From: Candidatus Atribacteria bacterium
GTDB lineage: Bacteria > Atribacterota > Phoenicimicrobiia > Phoenicimicrobiales > Phoenicimicrobiaceae
Length of the DNA stretch: 24,792 bases
Direction of reading: 5' to 3'
NCBI GenBank assembly: GCA_003513845.1
Contig: DOTB01000033.1
Location: 4,267 to 29,058, forward strand
Shown here piece by piece: positions 1-7,565 of this stretch (within the stretch, counting starts at the first letter, position 1; every line of letters begins with the position of its first letter). Position numbers and translations under genes: made by a program. The notes below the pieces were generated by a model. The model saw nothing but the letters and a program-made list of their open reading frames with translations. It did no database searches and had not been told where the DNA came from.

Positions 1-23
1 ATCAGTTACCAGGTCATATTTTG
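1..23. repeat. 23-bp direct repeat of an internal piece of the 12123-13769 gene
   Basis: Bases 1-23 are identical, in the same orientation, to 12585-12607. On the minus strand that internal segment encodes KYDLVTD, part of the best-conserved-looking part of the 548-residue protein. Identity ends sharply at base 24. The copy touches the window edge, so its true length is unknown. It could be the end of a broken paralogue lying to the left, or a contig-edge artefact from a shared k-mer. Confidence 0.7.
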
Positions 24-280
24 TCCATCTAGTTTCTTCTCAGTAAAGCTAGAACTTGGTTGAGATACTCTGATCGCCTTTTCATGTTCTTCTAGATGGT
101 AATAGTCGAGAAAAGAAATTAATTTTTTCTGTTATAAAAAGTTTCAATGTATTTAAATATAATTGATAGTGTAAAATTTTAGTGGGGGATTAAACAATAA
201 ATAAGGTAAACTTACCTCAAGGAAATAAAAAAAGGATATAATTCATATAGTTTACAAGTAATAATAAAAATGTTATACTT

Positions 281-310
281 TTGGCAGATAACTACAGGAA
301 AGTCTATAGT
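281..310 (+). promoter_or_regulatory. Candidate sigma70 promoter of the kinase-regulator pair
   Basis: TTGGCA (281-286, 5 of 6 matches to TTGACA) and TATAGT (305-310, 5 of 6 to TATAAT) are separated by 18 bp. Transcription would begin near 317, giving a leader of about 90 nt before the kinase start. This is a sequence match only. Confidence 0.45.
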
Positions 311-351
311 ATTTGGCTTTTCGAGTTAAGAAAAGTATTGCCAAAATACTT
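308..351. repeat. Inverted repeat at the predicted kinase transcription start
   Basis: AGTATTTGGC (308-317) is the inverse of GCCAAAATACT (340-350) apart from one extra base. The right half also forms a local hairpin, AAGTATT (333-339) and AATACTT (345-351), around GCCAA. It overlaps the candidate -10 box and start site, so it could be an autoregulatory operator or a leader hairpin. AT-richness makes a chance origin possible. Confidence 0.3.
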
Positions 352-407
352 AAAAATGATTGTTAATTTATTTTTTTCTGTTTCCAAATTTTGTTCATAC
401 AAGATAG

Positions 408-2201
408 ATGATTAGCATGTTTTTATTACACCATTTAGTAATGTCAAAAGCAGATACTGCCATAGTGAAAGAAAAGGCAAGCAAATTGTTTGGTGCAGCG
501 AAAATGTTAGACTCTTATATTAAGGGGGATTTTAATGACCTTCTTTCTCTTAATGAATTAAGAGACTTAAGTAGAGAAGAAAAGATATTAGCGCTTAATA
601 AAAGGTTGACAGATTTTACCGATATGGTGGCTCAGTGTTTCCCTTCTGTTGGAGTTGGTTACTACTCTAAAGAGTTGGATGCTATTCTAACTTACGGACC
701 AAGTCAAGAATTCGGCGATAAAGTAGGGCAAGCAATACCTAATGACCATTGGGGTAGAGAAGTAATGGCTAAGGGTAATGAAATGGTAGTAACAGGCAAG
801 ATGGTGAGGGGGAATTGTATGGCTTGTTTTGTGCCTCTTATAAGAAATGATAAAGTAATAGGTTATGTTTGGGCTACTGAACTTATAGAGGAAATCTATA
901 AACAAATCAGAGAGATAAAACAGAAAAAATCAGTATTTACAGATTTAAAAGTAGTAATAGATATTTTAACTTTAATATTTTTGTCTGATAAAGTTTTTTA
1001 TGATTTAGTTGGGTCTAAATCTAAATATAAAGGAGTGGTAGAGAGTTTAAAAAAGGTTTCACTTTCTTCAGATATAAATAGGGAGACTTATCAATTTGTT
1101 GAGCAAATTATATCTTATTTCAAAACTATAAAAGTCTATAGTGAGAATATTTTGGCAGATATTGATGCTGGTCTTGTTATTATTGATTTAAGCGGGAAAA
1201 TCCTTTTCTTTAACGAATCTGCTCAATGGCTATTTGAAGAGAAAGACAAGAAAGCAATATTGGGGAGACTTATCCATCATTCTCTTTTAAGGTTTAAGGA
1301 ACTTGGATTAGAAAAGATTATTAAAAATGTTATCGATAGCGGGAAGACCTACCTTGCCTATGATATAGATTATCCTGGAGGAGAAAATGAGAAGAGTATA
1401 AATTTGGGGGTATCTTTGCTACAAGATATTAATAAAGGGAAAATAGGAGTAGCGATTATGGTTGAAGATATTAGTGCGGAGAAGATTTTAGAGAAGAAAA
1501 AGGTACAGGAAAAGAAGCTGGCTACCTTTGGCGAGTTGGCTGCTAATCTGGCTCATGAAATTAGTAATCCTTTAACTGCTATTAAGGCGCTTACTCAACT
1601 ACTTCCGGAAAGGATTGATGATCAAAAATTTGTTGATCGCTTTATTAGGGAGATTAAAAAGGAAGTTGAACGAATAGATAAAATATTTAAGAATCTTTTT
1701 TCTTTGGTACGTTCTCCTGTCCATTATTTTGAATATACTAATATTAATATTATAATTGATGAAGTTTTATTTTCTATAAAGGGAATATTCAAAACACATC
1801 AAGTTGAAATAATCAAGAAATTTGAAAAGGATTTGCCAAAAGTAATGGTCGATGTAAATCAAATTAAACAGGTCTTTTTAAATATAATTCTTAATGCTTT
1901 ATATGCTATGCCTGAAGGTGGAATTTTGAAAGTTTGCACTATTTATGATCACGAAGATAGTTGCCTAAAAATTATATTTAAAGATAGTGGTTGTGGAATT
2001 GCACTCGATGTTTTAGTTAAAGTTTTTGAACCATTCTTTACTACTAGAGAGAATGGAGTAGGAATTGGTCTTGCTGTCTCATACAATATTATTCAACAAC
2101 ATGGGGGGTTTATTCAAGTAGACAGTAAAGAGGGAGAAGGTTCAACCTTTACCATTGTTTTGCCAGTCAATATGGAGGAAGGAAATTGTTTTGAAAAATA
2201 A
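408..2201 (+). CDS. Two-component sensor histidine kinase (AtoS/NtrB type) with PAS domain
   Basis: This is a sensor kinase that should phosphorylate the response regulator encoded immediately downstream. The first ~170 residues form a sensor region with a CxxC pair (C137, C140). A PAS-like region follows at about 245-350 (NILADIDAGLVIIDLSG), then a dimerisation/phosphoacceptor H-box with His383 (AHEISNPLTAIK). The ATPase domain has an N-box (N492, N496), the DSGCG box (D526), an FEPFFTT segment and a GIGLAVS glycine box. Only a short hydrophobic N-terminus precedes the sensor region, so a full membrane helix is not evident and the protein may be cytoplasmic or truncated. An in-frame TAG at 405-407 blocks further extension, and the start is uncertain because no good ribosome site precedes it. 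The 3' end overlaps the regulator by 11 nt, which implies co-translation. Kinase identity is firm; the ligand is unknown. Confidence 0.93.
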   Translation: MISMFLLHHLVMSKADTAIVKEKASKLFGAAKMLDSYIKGDFNDLLSLNELRDLSREEKILALNKRLTDFTDMVAQCFPSVGVGYYSKELDAILTYGPSQEFGDKVGQAIPNDHWGREVMAKGNEMVVTGKMVRGNCMACFVPLIRNDKVIGYVWATELIEEIYKQIREIKQKKSVFTDLKVVIDILTLIFLSDKVFYDLVGSKSKYKGVVESLKKVSLSSDINRETYQFVEQIISYFKTIKVYSENILADIDAGLVIIDLSGKILFFNESAQWLFEEKDKKAILGRLIHHSLLRFKELGLEKIIKNVIDSGKTYLAYDIDYPGGENEKSINLGVSLLQDINKGKIGVAIMVEDISAEKILEKKKVQEKKLATFGELAANLAHEISNPLTAIKALTQLLPERIDDQKFVDRFIREIKKEVERIDKIFKNLFSLVRSPVHYFEYTNINIIIDEVLFSIKGIFKTHQVEIIKKFEKDLPKVMVDVNQIKQVFLNIILNALYAMPEGGILKVCTIYDHEDSCLKIIFKDSGCGIALDVLVKVFEPFFTTRENGVGIGLAVSYNIIQQHGGFIQVDSKEGEGSTFTIVLPVNMEEGNCFEK

Positions 2202-3585
2202 AATATTAATAATAGATGATGAACCGAATATAAGATGGACCTTATCTGAACTATTTAGTGGTTCATATGATGTTTTTACTGCAGATGGTTCGGCTAAAAT
2301 TTTTGATGTGATAATTCAGGAAGAACCCGATTTGATTTTTTTAGATCTAAGATTAAAAAAAAACGATGGAATGGATATCCTTCGTCAGATTAATAAGAAA
2401 AAAGTAGTTACTACAGTAATTGTTATAACTGCTTACGGCAGTATTGAAACAGCCGTTGAAGCCTTAAAATTAGGTGCTTATGATTATATTACTAAACCTT
2501 TTGATATCAATAGAGTTAAACTAATATCCCAAAAGGCTTTAGAGAAAACACGTTTATCCAGAGAGGTAATTCATTTACGCTCTCAATTAGAAGGAAGATA
2601 TAGTCTTGAAGGTATTATTGGAAAAAGCCCTAAAATGCAAAAAATATTTACCGCTATTAAAAAATTGGGTGAAGTTGATTCCACTGTGTTATTGCAAGGT
2701 GAAAGCGGGACAGGCAAAGATATTATCGCTCGTGCCATACATTTCAAGAGTTTTCGGAGGGAAGGTCCCTTCATAGTTGTCAATTGCGCTGCTTTACCCC
2801 AATGCTTACTAGAAAGCGAGTTATTTGGGTATGAGCGGGGGGCTTTTACCGGAGCTGTAGCAAGAAAATTAGGTAAATTTCAACTTGCCAATAAGGGGAC
2901 TTTATTTTTAGACGAGATCAGCACTTTATCTTTAGACACTCAAGCAAAATTACTTAGGGCTGTAGAGAATAAACAGATCGAACCATTAGGTGGAAATAAA
3001 AGTATTAAAATAGATGTTAGAATTATTGTTGCTTCTAATGATAATTTAGAGAAGTTGGTAGGGCAAGGGGCTTTTAGGGCTGACTTATTTTACAGGCTAA
3101 GTATTATACCCATTTATTTACCTCCTTTGCGTGATCGAAAAGAAGATATTCCTCTGTTGGCAGATCATTTTTTAAAGGTATTTAATAAAAAATATTCTCA
3201 AGTGTCATCAAAATCTATTTCCAAAGAATTTTTATCATTATTAATGGAATATTCTTGGCCGGGGAATGTTAGAGAATTGTCAAATGTTATAGAGAGAGCT
3301 GTAGTAATGAGTGAAGGAAGCGTACTGACACCAAAAGATTTACCTTACGACATACGTATCCAACATAAAGGGGAAGGGCTATTTTTATCTAATACTTTAT
3401 CAGAAGAGAGAAAAGATTCTTTCAAAGATATTAAAATTTCTCTAATAAGGGATTATGAAATTAAAAGTATAATTAGGGAATTAAAAGAAACAGGCTGGAA
3501 CAAGAGCAAAGCTGCCGAAAGGTTAGGGATTTCTAGAAGGTCGCTTCTTTACAAGCTGAAGAAATATAGAATAAAGAAAGAGTAA
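2191..3585 (+). CDS. NtrC/AtoC-type sigma54-dependent response regulator
   Basis: This response regulator activates sigma54 promoters. The receiver domain has D9/D10, phosphoacceptor D52, T80 and K102 (residues 1-120). The AAA+ domain (about 135-370) carries Walker A GESGTGKD (K176), the sigma54-contacting GAFTGA loop at 217-222 and Walker B FLDE (D241, E242). A Fis-type helix-turn-helix closes the protein (NKSKAAERLGISRRSLLYKL). I chose the TTG at 2191 because GGAGGAAGG (2174-2182) sits 8 nt upstream and the receiver then begins normally with KNKILIIDDE; an earlier in-frame start would add 12 residues unlike the family. It overlaps the kinase gene by 11 nt. The nearest sigma54 promoter lies just downstream at 3733, so the CoA-transferase operon is the obvious target. 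Confidence 0.95.
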   Translation: MKNKILIIDDEPNIRWTLSELFSGSYDVFTADGSAKIFDVIIQEEPDLIFLDLRLKKNDGMDILRQINKKKVVTTVIVITAYGSIETAVEALKLGAYDYITKPFDINRVKLISQKALEKTRLSREVIHLRSQLEGRYSLEGIIGKSPKMQKIFTAIKKLGEVDSTVLLQGESGTGKDIIARAIHFKSFRREGPFIVVNCAALPQCLLESELFGYERGAFTGAVARKLGKFQLANKGTLFLDEISTLSLDTQAKLLRAVENKQIEPLGGNKSIKIDVRIIVASNDNLEKLVGQGAFRADLFYRLSIIPIYLPPLRDRKEDIPLLADHFLKVFNKKYSQVSSKSISKEFLSLLMEYSWPGNVRELSNVIERAVVMSEGSVLTPKDLPYDIRIQHKGEGLFLSNTLSEERKDSFKDIKISLIRDYEIKSIIRELKETGWNKSKAAERLGISRRSLLYKLKKYRIKKE

Positions 3586-3597
3586 TTATATACATTC

Positions 3598-3614
3598 TTT
3601 CACATTATGTGAAA
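3598..3614. promoter_or_regulatory. 17-bp palindrome, candidate enhancer for the NtrC-type regulator
   Basis: TTTCACATTATGTGAAA has perfect 8-bp arms around a central T. It lies about 120 bp upstream of the -24/-12 promoter, the distance expected of an NtrC-family upstream activating sequence. It has no T-run that would make it a terminator. I saw no second copy nearby. Confidence 0.55.
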
Positions 3615-3670
3615 TATATTGCGCATTAATTAGCAATTTTTATTAGTAAATCTTTGAAAAAGTGTTATTA

Positions 3671-3713
3671 AGAAAAGCCGTATTTACTTTGTAAATATGG
3701 CTTTTCTTTTTTG
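3671..3713 (+). terminator. Strong intrinsic terminator after the response regulator
   Basis: AGAAAAGCCGTATTTAC (3671-3687) pairs with GTAAATATGGCTTTTCT (3691-3707), with one G-T wobble, around a 3-nt loop. A T-rich tail follows. It separates the kinase-regulator transcript from the sigma54 operon while leaving the upstream palindrome available as DNA. Confidence 0.85.
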
Positions 3714-3732
3714 TTTAATGAAATATATATTT

Positions 3733-3748
3733 TGGCACAAAAATTGCT
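3733..3748 (+). promoter_or_regulatory. Sigma54 (-24/-12) promoter of the CoA-transferase operon
   Basis: TTGGCACAAAAATTGCTT (3732-3749) contains TGGCAC, five bases, then TTGCT. The invariant GG (3734-3735) and GC (3746-3747) have the required 12-bp phase. Predicted transcription start is near 3758, about 108 nt ahead of the first ATG. An activator with a GAFTGA loop is encoded directly upstream, which makes this an unusually well supported prediction. Confidence 0.88.
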
Positions 3749-3773
3749 TAAAATCATTAAGTAGAATATTTGT

Positions 3774-3830
3774 CTAAATAAAAAATATTTATCAGCTGTT
3801 ATTAAAAAGTTTTTATTTAGGTAGTAGTTT
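3774..3830. repeat. Inverted repeat in the leader of the CoA-transferase operon
   Basis: CTAAATAAAAA (3774-3784) and TTTTTATTTAG (3820-3830) are exact inverse copies, 35 nt apart, within the predicted 5' leader. It could form an AT-only hairpin or mark an operator. Given the base composition it may be chance. Confidence 0.25.
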
Positions 3831-3865
3831 TATTATTTTTTTACAAATAAGAAAAGGAGGTAAGT

Positions 3866-4840
3866 ATGGAAACACAAGGAAAGATTTTCACTAAGATTAA
3901 CCCTGATGTAATGAGAGACTTTTTTAAAAAAAAGTCAAAAAAGATGGTGAACAAAGTAACAACTGTGGGAAAAGTAGTATCTGAAATGATTCATGACAAA
4001 GATTACATTGCAATAGGTGGATTTGGTTCTATAAGAATACCAACCGCAGTTCTGCATGAAATTGTAAGGCAAGGGAAGAAAAATCTAGGTTTTTCGGGGC
4101 ATACTTCAACACACGATTGTGAGATTCTTGCTGCTGGTAAGTGCATTAATAGGTGTGATATTTCATATGTAATTGGTCTTGAAGCACTAGGAATTCCCAA
4201 GATGACGAGAAAGTACTTTGAAAACGAAGTGGAATTTACTGAATGGACTAATGCCACAATATCCTGGAGATTTAAGGCAGCTGCTATGGGACTTTCTTTC
4301 TTGCCAGTAAGAACTATGTTGGGTACTGATACAGGAAAATACAGTGCAGTAAAAGAAATAACTTGCCCGTTTACCGGTAAAAAGTTATTTGCTGTGCCTG
4401 CCCTTTACCCAGATGTTGCTGTTATTCATGTTCATGAAGCTGATATTTATGGAAATAGCCATATTAAAGGAATTATTGTTTCTGACACAGATCTTGCAAA
4501 GGCATCGAAAAGATTAATTATTACCACAGAAAAAATCGTTCCAGCAGAGTTTTTTAGAAATAATCCTGAAAATACGACAATCCCCTTTTATTTGGTAGAT
4601 GCTGTTATAGAAGTGCCTTATGGAAGCTATCCAGGAAATATGCCTTACGAGTACTTCTTAGATGTGGAACATCTTAGAGCTTGGCTGAATGCAGAGAAAG
4701 ACCCAGAGACATATAAAGAGTTTATAGAGAAAAATATCTATAATTGCAAGAATTTTAATGAATATTTAAACTTGAATGGCGGTCTGGAAAAAATGAGAAA
4801 ACTAAGAAATATAGAATATCTAATAGATAAGGAGAACTAA
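3866..4840 (+). CDS. CoA-transferase subunit A (glutaconate CoA-transferase GctA-like)
   Basis: This is the alpha subunit of a family I CoA-transferase, which would move CoA between acyl-CoA and a free carboxylate (typically a dicarboxylate or 3-oxoacid). At 324 residues it matches GctA-class subunits rather than the roughly 220-residue AtoD class. The opening segment has VVSEMIHDKDYIAIGGFGS, the usual glycine-rich start of the fold, and a central stretch reads HVHEADIYGN. The start follows AAAAGGAGGT at 3852-3861. It is the first gene of the sigma54 operon and lies one base ahead of subunit B. The related IpdAB ring hydrolases of steroid breakdown share this fold and size, so exact chemistry and substrate are open. 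Confidence 0.88.
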   Translation: METQGKIFTKINPDVMRDFFKKKSKKMVNKVTTVGKVVSEMIHDKDYIAIGGFGSIRIPTAVLHEIVRQGKKNLGFSGHTSTHDCEILAAGKCINRCDISYVIGLEALGIPKMTRKYFENEVEFTEWTNATISWRFKAAAMGLSFLPVRTMLGTDTGKYSAVKEITCPFTGKKLFAVPALYPDVAVIHVHEADIYGNSHIKGIIVSDTDLAKASKRLIITTEKIVPAEFFRNNPENTTIPFYLVDAVIEVPYGSYPGNMPYEYFLDVEHLRAWLNAEKDPETYKEFIEKNIYNCKNFNEYLNLNGGLEKMRKLRNIEYLIDKEN

Positions 4841-4841
4841 G

Positions 4842-5621
4842 ATGGAAGAATACAATTCAATGGAAATTATGATTAGTGTTGCCTCAAGGTTCTTAGAGGA
4901 TGGTGCTAGTATTTCCGTGGGGACAGGAGGACCCTGTGCTGCTGCAATGCTTGCCCAAAAACTATATTCTCCGAATCTTTTAATTATCTTTGAAGCAGGA
5001 GGAATTGCACCTTTACTTCGCTCAATGCCAATTTCTGTAGGAGATTCTCGCACAATGTATAAAGCAATTCAAACTACTTCAATGCCAGAAATTATGGAAT
5101 CACTTCAGAGAGGGGTAGTAGATTATTGCTTTCTTGGGGGAGCTCAGATTGATATGTATGGGAATTTAAATTCAACAATGATTGGAACAGATTACCAGCA
5201 TCCCAAGGTAAGATTCCCGGGGAGTGGTGGTGCAAACGACTTTGGTTCGCTTGCTTGGAGAACCCTCATTATGACTCCGCAGAGTTCCCGTCGATTTGTG
5301 CCAAAAGTAGATTTTATTACCACGCCTGGCTATCTCACAGGGCCAGGTGCGAGAGAAGAAGCTGGTCTTCCACCGGGAACAGGTCCTTATAAAGTAATTA
5401 CGAACCTTGCTGTACTTGGATACGATGAGGAGACAAGGAGAATGAGGATAGAATCTATACATCCCGGTATCACTGTTGAGGAAGTTCAGAAAAATACAGG
5501 TTTTGAGTTAATTGTTAAAGGAAAAGTTCCTGTGACTGAACCTCCCACAAAAGAGGAGCTCAAGATCCTCCGCGAAGAAGTAGATCCTCTGAGATTAATA
5601 ATTGGAAGAAAAGCAGAATAG
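4842..5621 (+). CDS. CoA-transferase subunit B (GctB-like)
   Basis: This is the partner subunit of the preceding gene. At 259 residues it is close to the length of GctB. It contains SVGTGGPCAAAMLAQ near the N-terminus, then IIFEAGGIAP, where E51 sits at the place of the catalytic glutamate (about residue 54) that forms the glutamyl-CoA thioester in the glutaconate enzyme. GGAQIDMYGN and FPGSGGANDF follow. Retention of the glutamate favours a true transferase over an IpdB-like hydrolase. GGAG at 4831-4834 sets the ATG at 4842, and the gap to subunit A is one base. The substrate is not determined by sequence; the thiolase downstream suggests 3-oxoacids. Confidence 0.88.
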   Translation: MEEYNSMEIMISVASRFLEDGASISVGTGGPCAAAMLAQKLYSPNLLIIFEAGGIAPLLRSMPISVGDSRTMYKAIQTTSMPEIMESLQRGVVDYCFLGGAQIDMYGNLNSTMIGTDYQHPKVRFPGSGGANDFGSLAWRTLIMTPQSSRRFVPKVDFITTPGYLTGPGAREEAGLPPGTGPYKVITNLAVLGYDEETRRMRIESIHPGITVEEVQKNTGFELIVKGKVPVTEPPTKEELKILREEVDPLRLIIGRKAE

Positions 5622-5631
5622 GAGGAAAAAT

Positions 5632-6867
5632 ATGAAAGAAGTTGATTTAATAAGTGTTGGGATGACTAATTTTGGGAAACACTTTGATAAAACAGGAAGA
5701 GACTTACTTATTGAAGCAGCAAGAGAAGCAATTACCCATGTGGATAAAGGTATAGATATGAAAAGAGATGTAAAAGCTCTTTGTATTGGCTATTTTACTC
5801 CAGATTTATTTGAACATCAAGGGCATATTGGCGCTTTAAGTGCTGAATGGCTTGGACTCTCAGGGATACCTGCATTCAGAACAGAAAGTGCTTGTGCGTC
5901 TTCTTCTGCTGCTCTTGCTACAGGGTATTTCGCAGTTGCTTCAGGGATGTATGACCTTGTGATGGTTGCTGGAGTAGAAAAGATGACAAATTTAGATACT
6001 CCAGGGGTGACTAATGCACTTTCCATTGCTGCAGATGATGTGTTTGAACTTACTACCGGCATTACATTTCCTGGCCTTTTTGCATTAATGGCTCAAGAAT
6101 ATTTTGAAAAATATAGTGGAAGTTGGGAGGACCTTCAAACTGTTACATTGAAAAATCACCATAATGGTTCTCTTAATTCAAAAGCACAGTTTCAGGCAGA
6201 AATTTCTGCTATTGCTGAAAAGACTGCTATTAAAAAAGGTGTTACCTTTAAGGATGAGATGGATTTCTTAAAATCAAAATATAATCCTTTGGTTGCCTAT
6301 CCACTGCGTCTTTTTGATTGCTCTCCAATATCCGATGGTGCTTCTGTTGCATTCCTTACAAGTAGGGAAATCTCAAAGAGATTTACTGATAAACCTCTAC
6401 ATATTATCGGAGTTGGTCTTGGAACAGATACAATATCACTTTCAGGAAGGCCTGATTTAACTACTTCAAAAGCTACTGAAAATGCTGCAGTTGCAGCTTA
6501 CAAGATGGCTAGAATTACGCCAGAAGATATTGATATAGCAGAGGTACACGACTGCTTCACTATAAACGAGGTAATACTCTCTGAAGACCTTGGATTTTTT
6601 AAAAAAGGGGAAGGTTTGAAAGCAGCACAAGAAGGGAGGACATCTCTTTCTGGTGACAAACCTATTAATACAGATGGAGGTCTTAAAAGCAAAGGGCACC
6701 CTGTGGGAGCAACAGGTATAGCAATGGTGCACGAAATATGGCTACAGCTTAGAGGAGAAGCAGGTAAAAGACAGGTAAAAGGTAATCCAAAAATTGGGCT
6801 TACCTGTAATGTTGGAGGCTCAAGTGCTAGTGCAATGGTATTTATATTTGAAAGAGGTGAAAAATGA
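5632..6867 (+). CDS. Thiolase (SCP-x/acetyl-CoA acyltransferase-like)
   Basis: This thiolase-fold enzyme would cleave 3-oxoacyl-CoA with CoA, or run in the condensing direction. Candidate catalytic residues are nucleophile C88 (TESACASSSAA), H306 (EVHDCFTINE), H356 (KSKGHPVGATG) and C392 (LTCNVGGSSA). The HDCFTINE and GHPVGATG signatures are those of the SCP2/SCP-x branch rather than the classical AtoB branch. The ATG at 5632 is chosen because AGGAGG (5620-5625) lies 6 nt upstream; an upstream TTG would put that site inside the gene. Its last codon overlaps the next gene's first ATG. Thiolases of this branch commonly work with a DUF35 protein, and one follows here. Confidence 0.9.
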   Translation: MKEVDLISVGMTNFGKHFDKTGRDLLIEAAREAITHVDKGIDMKRDVKALCIGYFTPDLFEHQGHIGALSAEWLGLSGIPAFRTESACASSSAALATGYFAVASGMYDLVMVAGVEKMTNLDTPGVTNALSIAADDVFELTTGITFPGLFALMAQEYFEKYSGSWEDLQTVTLKNHHNGSLNSKAQFQAEISAIAEKTAIKKGVTFKDEMDFLKSKYNPLVAYPLRLFDCSPISDGASVAFLTSREISKRFTDKPLHIIGVGLGTDTISLSGRPDLTTSKATENAAVAAYKMARITPEDIDIAEVHDCFTINEVILSEDLGFFKKGEGLKAAQEGRTSLSGDKPINTDGGLKSKGHPVGATGIAMVHEIWLQLRGEAGKRQVKGNPKIGLTCNVGGSSASAMVFIFERGEK

Positions 6868-7247
6868 TGCTTACTGTACAGAATTATGTAAATGGTTTAA
6901 AAGATAATAAGATTTTGGGGACTAAATGCAAAAATTGTGGCAATATAATGATTCCCTTGAAACCTGTTTGTTCCAAATGTGGAAGTTTTGATGTTGAAGA
7001 GTTTGAAACAAAAGGCAAGGGAGTTATAAGGAGTTTTACTGTAATTTATGTGGCACCCGAAAAATTTAAAGATAAAGTTCCTTATGTAGTTGCTATTATT
7101 AACCTCGATGAAGGTGGGGCAATTATGGGTAGATTAACCGGAGTGGACCCAAATAAACCGGAAAATATTAAAGTTGGTACAAAAGTTAAATTTGAGGCTT
7201 TGGTAGAAGGTGAAGAAGTAGTTGTAGTATTTAGAGTTGATAACTAA
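6864..7247 (+). CDS. Zn-ribbon/OB-fold DUF35 protein, thiolase partner
   Basis: This small protein of 127 residues has a rubredoxin-like zinc ribbon, C22-x2-C25 and C36-x2-C39. An OB-fold follows (GKGVIRSFTVIYVAPEKF, then PYVVAIINLDEGG). In archaeal and some bacterial systems DUF35 proteins bind thiolases and act as acyl-CoA-binding or channelling subunits. The overlap with the thiolase stop codon (ATGA arrangement) supports stoichiometric co-translation. The second ATG at 6867 is an equally possible start given AGAGGTG at about 6853. No strong terminator follows; a 6-bp AT hairpin at 7300-7314 is weak. Confidence 0.9.
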   Translation: MMLTVQNYVNGLKDNKILGTKCKNCGNIMIPLKPVCSKCGSFDVEEFETKGKGVIRSFTVIYVAPEKFKDKVPYVVAIINLDEGGAIMGRLTGVDPNKPENIKVGTKVKFEALVEGEEVVVVFRVDN

Positions 7248-7565
7248 ATACAAAATATATTTTAGGAAATTAGCAAGGTAAAATTGTTTTAAGTTACAAA
7301 AAAAGAGACTTTTTAAGATGTAAAATTGTGTTTTGGATTGAAAGTAAATCACGCAGAAGGGGGTGAGAATAAGAAATAAACAAAGTAATCTCTCAGTCTA
7401 AAAGTTAACGCAAGTTCTAATGAATAGCATAGAAAATTAAAAAAAATAAGGTAGGCTTTTAGAGAATTTTAAAATAGAGGAGTTGATACAAAAATAAAGT
7501 AGTTATAAGATAAAGATTTCAGAGTTTTTTAAAAAATACTATTATAAAACTTAGGAGGTAAAAAA
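7248..7565. other. Intergenic region between the thiolase operon and the cyclase operon
   Basis: This 318-nt AT-rich stretch has no plausible gene. A GTG at 7363 after GGGGG opens only 12 codons. It holds a weak hairpin (7300-7314) and a possible sigma70 promoter at 7483-7511. I found no -24/-12 element, so the downstream operon is probably not under the same sigma54 control. Confidence 0.6.
7483..7511 (+). promoter_or_regulatory. Candidate sigma70 promoter of the cyclase operon
   Basis: TTGATA (7483-7488) and TAAGAT (7506-7511) are 17 bp apart. TATAAG at 7504 is an alternative -10 box with a 15-bp spacer. The predicted start lies about 45 nt before the cyclase ATG. Confidence 0.4.

Larger units (their letters stand above)
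1..407. other. Intergenic/upstream region before the histidine kinase
   Basis: No convincing gene is visible. Bases 1-23 exactly match 12585-12607, inside the minus-strand gene of unknown function, and the match stops at base 24. On the minus strand a short open stretch of about 40 codons, roughly 135 down to 7, is bounded by stops and resembles nothing I recognise. The rest is very AT-rich and holds a candidate sigma70 promoter and an inverted repeat, listed separately. Confidence 0.6.

Noticed and set aside
281..298. TTGGCA as the start of a second sigma54 promoter before the kinase
   Set aside because: No GC occurs in the required -12 position; the same bases fit a sigma70 -35 box better.
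3866..5621. Calling the pair 3-oxoadipate CoA-transferase (PcaIJ/CatIJ) or IpdAB
   Set aside because: Fold and size allow these, but no aromatic- or steroid-degradation genes are present and the substrate cannot be read from sequence.
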